In this document: positions 9,054 to 18,177 of the stretch, in pieces
Layout: every line of letters begins with the position of its first letter
Numbering within the stretch: the stretch's first letter is position 1
Assembly: GCA_002503825.1 (NCBI GenBank)
Contig: DASP01000014.1
Location: 186,001 to 250,000 of the forward strand
Source: Methanoregulaceae archaeon UBA467
GTDB lineage: Archaea > Halobacteriota > Methanomicrobia > Methanomicrobiales > Methanospirillaceae
Direction of reading: 5' to 3'
Length of the DNA stretch: 64,000 bases
Notes under the pieces: generated by a model
Databases searched by the model: none
What the model was told of the DNA's origin: nothing
What the model saw: the letters and a program-made list of their open reading frames with translations, nothing else
Translations under genes and position numbers: made by a program

Positions 9054-9162
9054 TCCGGTTGCCTGATTGAGGTGGAAATCCCTGTCAAATTGAAAAAAAG
9101 ATAGAGATTTCCAGATTTCTTCGCATATCTGTCCGAATTCAAAAAAAACACCAGTTGAGAAG

Positions 9163-9744
9163 ATGACATACAATGACCTGATCAAGTCTATGGAGAACGG
9201 CGCCCAGGAGACTATAGATGAAGCGCTTTTATCGACCGAAAGAGTTATCAGAGATATTTTAGAGGAGTCCGAAAAAAAGTCAGATGCACTGAAAAAGGAA
9301 CGCATGCGGCGGGCCATGGAAAAAATGAATATGGAACGAAATATGGCCATTTATTCCCTTAAAGAGGAGCTCAAAGCAGATATCAGCGCAACAAGAAATT
9401 CAGTGTATGAAAAGGCATTTTCTGAAGCAGAAGTGATACTGAAAAAAATACGCCAGGATCCTGTGTATCAGGAATGTTTCAGCCGCATGCTGGAGGAAGC
9501 CATGCCTGAGTCAGGTGATGGCGAAATGCGTATACACATTGACAGGCGTGATGATGACCTATGCAAAGCATGCATGGAAAAATATTCAATCAAAGGAGAA
9601 ATTGTACCGGATCTCACGTGTTCAGGCGGTCTTAACATAAGTACGGGCAGAGATAAAATTATCGGTTTCAACACGATTGAATCACGATTCGCACGATCAA
9701 AGGAAGCCCTTCGAAAAGAGATCTATTCCATTCTCTCCGGGTGA
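9163..9744 (+). CDS. atpE: A-type ATP synthase subunit E (peripheral stalk)
   Basis: A 193-residue protein with a long charged N-terminal helix (residues about 1-100, rich in Lys, Glu and Arg) and a small C-terminal alpha/beta domain that includes CSGGLNISTGRDKI and FNTIESRF, typical of subunit E. It forms the outer stalks with H and docks on the top of the A1 head. It lies 109 bases after atpK and 6 bases before atpC on the same strand. Confidence 0.93.
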   Translation: MTYNDLIKSMENGAQETIDEALLSTERVIRDILEESEKKSDALKKERMRRAMEKMNMERNMAIYSLKEELKADISATRNSVYEKAFSEAEVILKKIRQDPVYQECFSRMLEEAMPESGDGEMRIHIDRRDDDLCKACMEKYSIKGEIVPDLTCSGGLNISTGRDKIIGFNTIESRFARSKEALRKEIYSILSG

Positions 9745-9750
9745 TCGGAT

Positions 9751-10800
9751 ATGGACTACGGGTATGTGAATGCAAGGGTGAAAGGGATGAACAGCATTCT
9801 CTTTAATCGTAAATATTATGATACCCTGATCCTGAAAGCAGATATCGATTCATTGATTACAGAGCTGGAAAAAAGTCCTTATAAAAATGAAATCGAAGAA
9901 GGATGCGTATTACATCCGGGAATCCTCGGTATTGAGTATGCTTTACGCAAAAACCTCATAAAAAACTATCACAAAATTCTCGGTCTTGTCAGAGGGGATA
10001 TTGGCGAGATATATATTAACGTTTTCCTGAACCGCTGGGATATCCAGAATATAAAAACGATTTTGCGGGGAAAAAATATTCATGCATCCCCGAACGAGAT
10101 CCTCGAATGCCTCGTTCCTGCCGGCGAACTTGACGAAGCAACGCTGACCGAGCTGATGAAACAGCAGGATATACGATCGGTTATAGATCTCCTTGCGACA
10201 TGGCAGATATCATATTCACACCCATTGACAATGTATCTTGATGAATATAGTGAAAAGAACGACCTTGCCGTTCTGGAATATGCACTTGACAAGTACTATT
10301 ACGAACATTCACTCAGCATCGTTGCCGGAAAAAAGTATGACAGCCGCATCATTCACGACTTGCTTGCAACCGAAATTGATATTGTTAATATCAAGACTAT
10401 CCTCCGTGTAATCCGTGATTCAATAGATATAGAAGAGACCCAATCCATGCTCCTCCCCGGAGGGAAAATTTTCAAACACAAAAACCTGCTGGAACTTATC
10501 AACACCAATTCAATCAGGGACGTCGTGCGTAAGGTCGAATCCACCCCTTATTCATTTTTATCAGATATTCCGGAACAGGCTTTTCTCACTGATAAAATAT
10601 CGGCCTTTGAAAAAGAACTGGACAGATATATCATCAGAAAGGGTATCAGGACACTCCGGGGTGACCCTTTGAGTATTTCAATCGTAATTGGATATTTATG
10701 GGCAAAATTCAACGAAATAACAAATATACGGATAATAGCCCGGTGTAAAAATGCGTACATCTCAGATGAAGAACTTCAGGAGGAGTTGATTTATGTATAA
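9751..10800 (+). CDS. atpC: A-type ATP synthase subunit C (second operon)
   Basis: A complete 349-residue central stalk subunit beginning MDYGYVNARVKGM, the classical start of archaeal subunit C, with its three repeated helical units (NIKTILRGKNIH near residue 105, NIKTILRVIRD near 215, NIRIIARCKNAY near the end). It couples the rotor axle to the K ring. It overlaps atpF by 8 bases. Together with the truncated copy at the window's left edge it shows that two full sets of rotor genes exist. Confidence 0.95.
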   Translation: MDYGYVNARVKGMNSILFNRKYYDTLILKADIDSLITELEKSPYKNEIEEGCVLHPGILGIEYALRKNLIKNYHKILGLVRGDIGEIYINVFLNRWDIQNIKTILRGKNIHASPNEILECLVPAGELDEATLTELMKQQDIRSVIDLLATWQISYSHPLTMYLDEYSEKNDLAVLEYALDKYYYEHSLSIVAGKKYDSRIIHDLLATEIDIVNIKTILRVIRDSIDIEETQSMLLPGGKIFKHKNLLELINTNSIRDVVRKVESTPYSFLSDIPEQAFLTDKISAFEKELDRYIIRKGIRTLRGDPLSISIVIGYLWAKFNEITNIRIIARCKNAYISDEELQEELIYV

Positions 10801-11113
10801 ATTTGTTGTAGTCACCGACCCTGATTCAGCAAGCGGGTTCCGCCTGGCTGGCGTGGATGTCATCGAGGTTTCCACGATGGATGAAGTAAAAAAAATCATT
10901 CCGGATCTCTTATATCAGGATGATACCGGGATAGTCGCACTGAACGAGGATTTTGTACCGGCACTTGATGATAAACTGATGACCCGGATAGAAAAGAGCT
11001 ACCGTCCGATTATTATTCCCATTCCTGCCCGGAACCAGACAGTCAGCCGGATAAGTTACATTGAGCGCCTCTTGCGGAGAGCAATCGGTTATAATGTCGT
11101 ATTGAGGAGATAA
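10793..11113 (+). CDS. atpF: A-type ATP synthase subunit F (second operon)
   Basis: A 106-residue rotor subunit containing DPDSASGFRLAGVDV and DDTGIVALNEDF, which match the family's conserved first and second beta-alpha units. A GGAGG-like site (CAGGAGGAG) lies within the atpC 3' end just before the ATG. The C-terminus (RRAIGYNVVLRR) is more typical of the family than that of the first-operon copy. The stop is 2 bases from atpA. Confidence 0.94.
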   Translation: MYKFVVVTDPDSASGFRLAGVDVIEVSTMDEVKKIIPDLLYQDDTGIVALNEDFVPALDDKLMTRIEKSYRPIIIPIPARNQTVSRISYIERLLRRAIGYNVVLRR

Positions 11114-11115
11114 AC

Positions 11116-12855
11116 ATGATTCAGGGTTTCGTTTCCAGGATTTCCGGACCGGTCGTTATTGCCGATTCCATGATGGGATCGAAAATGTACGACGTGGTCC
11201 AGGTAGGGGAGGATCATTTAAGCGGGGAGATTATACGACTGGAAGGTGACAACGCTGTAATCCAGGTATATGAAGATACAACAGGGTTAAAAATCGGCGA
11301 ACCGGTGCACAATACCGAAGAACCCCTGTCGGTCGAACTGGGGCCAGGGTTGATTTCATCGATTTATGACGGTGTACAACGCCCATTACCTGCCCTTGCC
11401 GAAAAAAGCGGTTGTTTCATCTCAAAAGGCATATATGTTCCCGGCCTCGATAAAAAGAAAAAATGGATGTTTATCCCGGCCGTAAAAAAAGGAGAACAGG
11501 TTGCCGGCGGGGATGTCCTGGGCACGGTAAAGGAATTTCACATTGATCACAGGGTTCTTGTCCCCCCCGACACCGCAGGTATCGTGTCAGAAATCAACGA
11601 AGGCGAGTATTGCGTCGGGGACCCGGTATGTACACTTGACGACGGGACGCAAATATCCATGATCCAGAAATGGCCGGTCAGGAAGGGACGGCCCTATTTA
11701 CGGAAACTTGACCCCGAATTTCCATTATTAACAGGACAACGCATTTTTGACAGTCTCTTCCCTCTTTCAAAAGGCGGTACGGCAATGATCCCCGGTGGAT
11801 TCGGGACGGGAAAAACCGTATCAGAACAGACACTTGCCAAATGGGCCGATACCGATATTGTGATCTATATCGGGTGCGGAGAACGGGGAAATGAGATGAC
11901 AGATGTCCTGACAGAATTTCCCGAACTGGTTGATCCAAGAACCGGGCTGCCCCTTATCCAGAGAACGATCATGATTGCGAATACATCAAATATGCCGGTT
12001 GCAGCGAGGGAAGCATCGATATATACAGGGATAACCATGGCGGAATATTACCGTGATATGGGATACGATGTAGCCCTTATGGCGGATTCCACATCCAGGT
12101 GGGGTGAGGCATTGCGTGAAGTTTCAGGAAGACTCGAGGAAATGCCAGGTGAAGAAGGATACCCTGCATACCTTGCCACACGGCTCGCCGCGTTTTATGA
12201 ACGTGCAGGGAGAGTGACCTGCATAGGATCCGGAGACAGGACGGGTTCGGTCACAGTTGTAGGTGCAGTGTCACCTCCCGGAGGAGATTTCTCAGAGCCG
12301 ATTACCCAGAATACATTGCGGATTGCAGGAACATTCTGGGCACTGGATACAAATCTTGCCTACAGGAGGCATTTTCCATCAGTGAACTGGATTAAGAGTT
12401 ACTCCCTGTACCTGGACAGCCTGGATGGGTGGTATAATGAGAATGTCTCCCCTGAATGGCGTGATCTCCGGGATAAATCAATGTACCTCCTTCAAAAGGA
12501 AGTGGAACTACAGGAGATTGTCCAGCTCGTAGGACCCGATGCCCTTCCGGAAAGTGAAAAGGCAATTCTGGAAGTCACACGGATGATAAGGGAGGATTTT
12601 CTGCAACAGAGTGCATACAGCGATAAAGATTCGTTTTGTCAGATGGAGAAACAATTTCTGATGTTAAAAGCGATTCATGTATTTTTCGACTCCGTCAGTG
12701 ATGCAATGGTTAAAGGAGTATCTCTCCGCCAGATCACCTCGCTTCCCATTAAATCCGAACTCTCAAGGATGAAAGAAATTGATGATATCGGAAAGATACA
12801 CGAACTTATCGGCAATATCAGCTTGAAAATTCTAGCACTTGAGGTTGAATCATGA
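11116..12855 (+). CDS. atpA: A-type ATP synthase catalytic subunit A, variant P-loop (second operon)
   Basis: A 579-residue catalytic subunit, clearly paralogous to the copy at 1062. The GERGNEM motif with its catalytic Glu and the ADSTSRWGEALREVSGR segment are intact. The P-loop at residues 227-234 reads GGFGTGKT, not the near-invariant archaeal GPFGSGKT: the Pro is Gly and the Ser is Thr. Both positions line the unusual arched P-loop of A-type A subunits, so nucleotide binding or regulation may differ. It still fits the general GxxxxGKT consensus and should be functional. Confidence 0.96.
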   Translation: MIQGFVSRISGPVVIADSMMGSKMYDVVQVGEDHLSGEIIRLEGDNAVIQVYEDTTGLKIGEPVHNTEEPLSVELGPGLISSIYDGVQRPLPALAEKSGCFISKGIYVPGLDKKKKWMFIPAVKKGEQVAGGDVLGTVKEFHIDHRVLVPPDTAGIVSEINEGEYCVGDPVCTLDDGTQISMIQKWPVRKGRPYLRKLDPEFPLLTGQRIFDSLFPLSKGGTAMIPGGFGTGKTVSEQTLAKWADTDIVIYIGCGERGNEMTDVLTEFPELVDPRTGLPLIQRTIMIANTSNMPVAAREASIYTGITMAEYYRDMGYDVALMADSTSRWGEALREVSGRLEEMPGEEGYPAYLATRLAAFYERAGRVTCIGSGDRTGSVTVVGAVSPPGGDFSEPITQNTLRIAGTFWALDTNLAYRRHFPSVNWIKSYSLYLDSLDGWYNENVSPEWRDLRDKSMYLLQKEVELQEIVQLVGPDALPESEKAILEVTRMIREDFLQQSAYSDKDSFCQMEKQFLMLKAIHVFFDSVSDAMVKGVSLRQITSLPIKSELSRMKEIDDIGKIHELIGNISLKILALEVES

Positions 12856-14246
12856 ATCCTACCCTTTTGGTGAAAGAATACCAGACAATTAATTATGTAT
12901 CGGGTCCGCTCCTCTTTGTTGAAAAGCCAAGAGGTATATCATATGGTGAAACCGCCCTGATAACTCTCTCCAACGGGGAGCAGAGAACCGGCCAGGTCCT
13001 CGACATTTCCCGGGAAATTGCCGTTGTCCAGGTTTTTGAAGGAACAAGCGGAATTGATAATCTCAGTTCCAAAGTTCGTTTCATGGGCGAATCACCGCAT
13101 ATAGACGTCTCAATCGATATGCTGGGGCGGGTGTTTAACGGAGTGGGAAAACCACGTGACAGAAGACCTGATATCATCCCTGAAGACACGGTCGATATCT
13201 CAGGGATGCCGATTAACCCATATGAGCGGGATAAACCTTCTGATTTTATCCAGACCGGGGTGTCTGCGATCGATGCCCTTAACACTCTTGTGAGAGGTCA
13301 GAAACTCCCGATATTTTCAGGAGCGGGACTTCCCGCAAACGCCCTCGCAGCTCAGATAGCCCGGCAGAGCCGCGTGCTGGGGGGAGGTGAGAATTTTGCG
13401 GTCGTATTCGTTGCCATGGGAATCACGTTCAAAGAAGCATCATTTTTTATGAAAAACTTCGAAACAACCGGGGCCCTCGAACGGGTTGTATTTTTTATGA
13501 ACCTTGCTGACGACCCGACAATTGAACGCATCGCCACTCCGCGTTGTGCCCTCTCGGTGGCTGAATATCTTGCATATACGCACAACCTTCATGTTCTGGT
13601 GATTTTATCAGATATGACCAATTATTGTGAAGCGCTGCGTGAAATTTCAACCGCCCGCGAGGAAGTCCCGGGCAGGAGGGGGTACCCGGGATATATGTAT
13701 ACCGATCTCGCATCGATTTATGAACGGGCCGGAAGGATAAAGGGAAAGGACGGATCAATAACCCAGATTCCCATCCTCACCATGCCTGATGATGATATTA
13801 CACACCCGGTTCCCGACCTGACTGGATACATTACCGAAGGCCAGATCGTGCTCAGCCGGGACCTCTTCAGGAGAGGGCTGAATCCACCTATTGATGTCCT
13901 TCCCTGCCTTTCCCGCCTTATGAACCTGGGAATCGGCCAGGGTAAGACCCGCGAGGACCACCGGAATGTTGCCGACCAGCTCTACGCATCGTATGCATAC
14001 GGGAGAGATCTCAGACGCCTGGTGGCCATAGTCGGTGAGGAAGCACTCACGGAACTGGATAAAAAATATCTGAAATTTGCAGAAGAATTTGAGCGCAGGT
14101 TCATCACCCAGGGAGACCAGAACAGGTCTATCGAACAGACGTTATCGATCGGGTGGGAGCTTTTTTCGATGCTTCCGGATGAAGAACTGAAACGAATAAA
14201 AATCGAATATATCGAAAAGTACCACCCGGCATACAGGGCGGAATGA
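12852..14246 (+). CDS. atpB: A-type ATP synthase regulatory subunit B (second operon)
   Basis: A 464-residue non-catalytic head subunit starting MNPTLLVKEYQTINYVSGPL. Conserved blocks include LPIFSGAGLPANALAAQ, SDMTNYCEALREISTAREE and ITEGQIVLSRDLFRRG. The start overlaps the atpA stop (ATGA) and the end overlaps atpD. The region from about 13610 to 13840 is strikingly similar to 3580-3810 of the first operon, showing common ancestry of the two operons. Confidence 0.96.
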   Translation: MNPTLLVKEYQTINYVSGPLLFVEKPRGISYGETALITLSNGEQRTGQVLDISREIAVVQVFEGTSGIDNLSSKVRFMGESPHIDVSIDMLGRVFNGVGKPRDRRPDIIPEDTVDISGMPINPYERDKPSDFIQTGVSAIDALNTLVRGQKLPIFSGAGLPANALAAQIARQSRVLGGGENFAVVFVAMGITFKEASFFMKNFETTGALERVVFFMNLADDPTIERIATPRCALSVAEYLAYTHNLHVLVILSDMTNYCEALREISTAREEVPGRRGYPGYMYTDLASIYERAGRIKGKDGSITQIPILTMPDDDITHPVPDLTGYITEGQIVLSRDLFRRGLNPPIDVLPCLSRLMNLGIGQGKTREDHRNVADQLYASYAYGRDLRRLVAIVGEEALTELDKKYLKFAEEFERRFITQGDQNRSIEQTLSIGWELFSMLPDEELKRIKIEYIEKYHPAYRAE

Positions 14247-14905
14247 ATATGGAACAAGTGAATCCCACCAGGATGGAGTTGATAAAAAAGAATGCACAGA
14301 TTAAGCTTGCCGAACAGGGACGCGACCTTCTCCGCGAAAAGATGGACGCATTGATCCGTGAATTTTTCCTTATTATGGAGAATGTGTCCAAGTCGAGAGA
14401 TGAACTGGAAAAAGTCTCCGACCTTGCACAGCGATCACTGCTCATTGCACAGGCTGTCGACGACCCCGTTGCATTAAAATCAGCATCTTTTGCAACAAAA
14501 AGGCATATAACACTTGATATAAGCGGAAAAAATATAATGGGGATACCGGTCCCGGTTATCGGAAAAAAACGGGTCTCTCTCAGTTTGCTCGAACGTGGCT
14601 ATAGTATACTAGGGGTGAGTGGAAGAATCGATGAGACTGCTGAAAAGTTTGAGGCAGAGATTGATCTGATTATCGGGCTGGCGGAAACGGAGACAGCCCT
14701 GAGACGTCTTGGTGATGAGATACAGATGAATCGTAGACGGGTCAATGCCCTGGAACAGGTATTGATCCCTGAACTGAAAAAACAGGCAAAATTTATTAAA
14801 ATAATAATTGAAGAACGGGAGCGGGAGGATTTATACCGCCTTAAAAAAGTAAAAAAAATCCTAGACCAGAAAAAAAAGGCGGCCCACCGGATGAAGACAT
14901 CTTAA
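14243..14905 (+). CDS. atpD: A-type ATP synthase subunit D (second operon)
   Basis: A 220-residue rotor axle subunit with NPTRMELIKKNAQIKLAEQG at the N-terminus and NRRRVNALEQVLIPELKKQ followed by EEREREDLYRLKK near the C-terminus. The ATG at 14243 overlaps the atpB stop; a second in-frame ATG at 14249 is possible. It closes a complete H-I-K-E-C-F-A-B-D operon. Unlike the first operon, no membrane-protein gene follows; the downstream 400 bases look degenerate. Confidence 0.95.
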   Translation: MNMEQVNPTRMELIKKNAQIKLAEQGRDLLREKMDALIREFFLIMENVSKSRDELEKVSDLAQRSLLIAQAVDDPVALKSASFATKRHITLDISGKNIMGIPVPVIGKKRVSLSLLERGYSILGVSGRIDETAEKFEAEIDLIIGLAETETALRRLGDEIQMNRRRVNALEQVLIPELKKQAKFIKIIIEEREREDLYRLKKVKKILDQKKKAAHRMKTS

Positions 14906-15319
14906 AATCACTTTTCAGGATTACACGGGATGTCCTTACAATCTTCCAGGTGAGCAGAACGACAGAATGTCATCCCGGTACAATGAAAAATGATCCGTTT
15001 TTAATATCCCGTTATCTCATACGGGAAGAAATAGAGGAAGAGATTCATCCTTTGTTCCTTTCCGCAAGAGAAAAAAAATTAAAAGTTCACCTGCCCTTCG
15101 TACCGCCGTCATAATTACCAAGAGGATTGAAAAACCACATATTGAAGGTAGTGCATCGGGAAAAAGAGATACATTGGAACGAACAGAACCGGGCAATAAA
15201 CAGAATGCCCCGGGGTCAGGTATCGGATCAATCCTCCTCTTCGGATTTACCAAAACTATTATGAATCCATGACACCATTCTCGCGTACCCATAATGGGAA
15301 TGAGGAGAGGGAATTAATT
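14906..15319 (+). other. Gap after the second ATP synthase operon with two overlapping open frames lacking starts
   Basis: No convincing gene. One frame stays open from 14845 to a TAA at 15112-15114 and contains only an internal ATG at 14983 (43 residues, beginning MKNDPFLISRYLIREEIEEE). A second frame is open from about 14995 to 15272 without any ATG until its end. They overlap across an eight-A run near 15071-15078, the kind of site where one frameshift could join them. This could be the remains of a small gene, or chance. Confidence 0.25.
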
Positions 15320-15649
15320 ATGCCAGAGGTTTCAAGGGCTGAGATCGGTAGAAGAATTTACAGGCTCCACCAGGAAAAAAGTGTAGAAGAGGCCGTAGAA
15401 AAAATCCGTCAAAAACTGGGTGATGAATGGAAATCTCTCATAAAAGAGGAGATTGATTCTTTAAAATTCATCCTCGGGGAGACATGGGTCTATGTCGAGA
15501 GGGACGTCTGGGATAAGATCGCCTTTACAAAGTTATCATTCGAGGATATCAAAAATATCATCAGGCTGGGAAGAGGCAGTATCGACAGTGATATTACCCA
15601 GAAATCAGCTGTTGAACAGACTATACTTATACTCAGGAAAACACTTTAA
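15320..15649 (+). CDS. Unknown 109-residue helical protein
   Basis: Starts MPEVSRAEIGRRIYRLHQEK at ATG 15320 after a GAGGAGAGGG site at 15302-15311; the frame extends upstream to 15269 but those residues have no good start signal. The protein is charged and apparently all alpha-helical, with no cysteine motif, signal peptide or membrane segment. It stands alone between the second ATP synthase operon and the ech operon, in the same direction. I do not recognise a family. Confidence 0.65.
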   Translation: MPEVSRAEIGRRIYRLHQEKSVEEAVEKIRQKLGDEWKSLIKEEIDSLKFILGETWVYVERDVWDKIAFTKLSFEDIKNIIRLGRGSIDSDITQKSAVEQTILILRKTL

Positions 15650-16272
15650 TCCCGCTATTATTATTTTCAGATAATTATCCGGATAATTCACCAAAAAAAT
15701 ATCCAAATGGCTTTCAATGGTACAATCTGACAGGTATGACGGAATGTATATGCAAAAAAACATGTATACCCTCCGTAACCGGCATCAGCATCCACTTGCG
15801 CGATTGTGCAAATTATGCATGCTTTTTGTCAACAGGAACTATCATCAGGAATGTACTTCGTCATGACGATTGAATAATGATGATCGCGTGAAGTCCAGCA
15901 CCTGACCGGTGACCGTGATTAAATCAATAAAATCTAAAGATAATATGCGTTTATTAAACAATTCGACCTCTGCCATACTTATGAACGCAGGGCTCACAAA
16001 CCCGGAAAAAATATTCATTATTATGAAATCAAGGTGAAACTGAACGTTACTCATATTGTATTGCACTGGAACAGGCATTTGAATGACAGAAATCACCGTA
16101 TGTCCAGGAATTATGCCGTATTTTATTTTATTTTCTTTTATGAGCGAGCTGAAAGCCACAATTATACGATAATATTCGAAAAAGGGGAGAGATATTCCCC
16201 TATTAACCTGCTGTTAAAATAGAACTATTAATAATGATAAATTTACAATAGTAAATAAAAGAGGGTTACTGG
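15650..16272 (+). promoter_or_regulatory. Upstream region of the ech operon with inverted repeat
   Basis: This 620-base stretch has no convincing gene. Its last part is AT-rich and holds TATA candidates at 16213-16222 (GTTAAAATAG) and 16236-16245 (GATAAATTTA) ahead of the echA start at 16273. Just upstream lies a perfect inverted repeat, AGGGGA at 16183-16188 and TCCCCT at 16196-16201 with a 7-base spacer. Its place upstream of the TATA elements would suit an activator-binding site. A 104-residue ORF on the minus strand (15845-16159) is unsupported. Confidence 0.35.
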
Positions 16273-18177
16273 ATGATTGATCTCGTATTTCTAATCGTTT
16301 TTCCGCTTATTGCTGCCGTATTGCTTTTAGTCGTATCAAAAGACTCAATTCGCGACGCTCTGGTTAAGATTTCTGCATTGTTGATCGGTATCGTCTCTTT
16401 AATGACCCTTTTCCTGTATTATAATACCGGGGCCCTTTATTTCCCTGTTGGCTATCAGCAGGTCAGCCAGATAATATTCCTGGTTGAAGTATTCCTCGCA
16501 CTCTTTATCCTGTATCTCGGTATAAAATACAGAAAATCCCTTGCGGTAGTACTCATACTCGTGCAACTCGGTTTACTGGCCTATTTTGAAATGTTTTGTT
16601 CAGAAGCTCTCCATGCAGTTCAAAACCTCTTTATTGATCAGTTATCCATCATTATGGCCCTGATAATCGGAATTATCGGAAGTGCAATCGCAGTCTACGC
16701 AGTAGGCTATATGGGGACATATCACCGGAATCATCCCGAAGTACAGGACCGACGGAGAACATTCTTCTTTATGGTCTTTTTATTCATATCTTCCATGTTC
16801 GGGCTGGTATTTTCCAATAATCTCATATGGGTCTTCCTGTTCTGGGAATTAACCACCGTATGTTCATTTATCCTGATCGGATACTCCCGTTCTGAAGAGG
16901 CAGTCAATAATGCCTTCCTTGCGCTGGTAATGAACCTCCTTGGAGGAATTGCCTTTGCAGGAGCCCTGATATACCTCGCCGGCATTGACCCTTCAGGGAA
17001 TCTCTTCGAGATAAATCAACTGATAAGTGCCGGGCAGGCACTTGCAATAGTACCTGCGGTCCTGATCAGTTTTGCAGGAATTACAAAGGCAGCCCTGATG
17101 CCATTTTCTTCCTGGCTGGTTGGCGCAATGGTTGCCCCCACACCGGTATCAGCCCTTCTTCATTCCAGTACAATGGTAAAGGCAGGAGTCTATATCATCG
17201 TTCGATTTTCACCTGTCCTTTCCGGTAGTTTCGAGGGATTAATCATTGCCATGATAGGCGGTTTTACGTTCCTTCTCGCCTCGGCTATTGCTATCTCTCA
17301 AAGCAATGCAAAGAAAGTGCTTGCTTATTCTACAATTGCAAACCTGGGACTTATTGTCGCATGTGCGGGAATAGGGACGTATAAACTGGTCTGGGCGGCA
17401 ATTATGCTGATAATATTCCATGCCATTGCCAAATCATTGCTCTTCCTCTGTGTAGGCACAGTCGAAAACAGGATCGGGAGCAAGGATATTGAGGACATGG
17501 CCGGCCTCATCGTCCGCATGCCCAAAATTGCAGTCATGATGTTTATCGGCATAGCGGGTATGTTCCTAGCGCCATTTGGCATGCTTATCTCGAAATGGGT
17601 TGCAATCGAAGCCTTTATCGACGCCCCGTTCGGCATCATATTTGTAACGATCCTGGCATTCGGCGGATCAATAACCGTATTGTTCTGGTCAAAGTGGATG
17701 GGAAAGATAATTTCCATTACCCAGTACGGAAAACGCGTGGAAGGAAATATCCGTTCAGAAAAATGGTTTGTTCTTTATTTACTCACGAGTTTAACCGTTC
17801 TTGTCTGTCTTATATTCCCGCTCATATCTTCTGTACTCATAGAGCCGTTTGTCCTGTCGGTATACGGGTTTACGACCAGACTGGCACAGGATAATATCAT
17901 GATAATGGTCATGATGCTTTTCCTCCTGATGATTATGCCCCTTTCAATGTTGTTTTACCGGAATGGTGCCAAGGAACTACCCCCCTACATGGGAGGAAGA
18001 CCAACGACTCCCGATATGAAATTTGCCGGTTCGATGGGAATTGTCCGTGAATCATCATTTTCAAATTACTATTTTGAACAGTATTGTGGTGAAAGCAGGC
18101 TTCTCATGGCCGGGACAGGGCTTTGCCTGGGGTTGATACTTATTGGCGCCACGCTTCTCCTGGGGGTGATCGTATGA
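16273..18177 (+). CDS. echA: Ech-type energy-converting hydrogenase, NuoL/antiporter-like subunit
   Basis: A 634-residue membrane protein with about 15 hydrophobic segments. The core matches the proton-conducting NuoL/MrpA family, with the MPFSSWLVGAMVAPTPVSALLHSSTMVKAG signature around residues 275-305. In Ech it forms the ion-translocating arm. Length is close to the roughly 640 residues of known EchA proteins. GAGG lies 8 bases before the start. It is the first of six tightly packed genes; its stop overlaps echB as ATGA. Confidence 0.92.
   Translation: MIDLVFLIVFPLIAAVLLLVVSKDSIRDALVKISALLIGIVSLMTLFLYYNTGALYFPVGYQQVSQIIFLVEVFLALFILYLGIKYRKSLAVVLILVQLGLLAYFEMFCSEALHAVQNLFIDQLSIIMALIIGIIGSAIAVYAVGYMGTYHRNHPEVQDRRRTFFFMVFLFISSMFGLVFSNNLIWVFLFWELTTVCSFILIGYSRSEEAVNNAFLALVMNLLGGIAFAGALIYLAGIDPSGNLFEINQLISAGQALAIVPAVLISFAGITKAALMPFSSWLVGAMVAPTPVSALLHSSTMVKAGVYIIVRFSPVLSGSFEGLIIAMIGGFTFLLASAIAISQSNAKKVLAYSTIANLGLIVACAGIGTYKLVWAAIMLIIFHAIAKSLLFLCVGTVENRIGSKDIEDMAGLIVRMPKIAVMMFIGIAGMFLAPFGMLISKWVAIEAFIDAPFGIIFVTILAFGGSITVLFWSKWMGKIISITQYGKRVEGNIRSEKWFVLYLLTSLTVLVCLIFPLISSVLIEPFVLSVYGFTTRLAQDNIMIMVMMLFLLMIMPLSMLFYRNGAKELPPYMGGRPTTPDMKFAGSMGIVRESSFSNYYFEQYCGESRLLMAGTGLCLGLILIGATLLLGVIV

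Noticed and set aside
15017..15292. Minus-strand ORF of 91 residues
   Set aside because: Overlaps the degenerate open frames on the plus strand, has no start signals and no familiar motif.
15845..16159. Minus-strand ORF of 104 residues upstream of echA
   Set aside because: No ribosome-binding site, no recognisable domain and atypical hydrophobic composition; it lies in what looks like regulatory DNA. Kept only as a remark.
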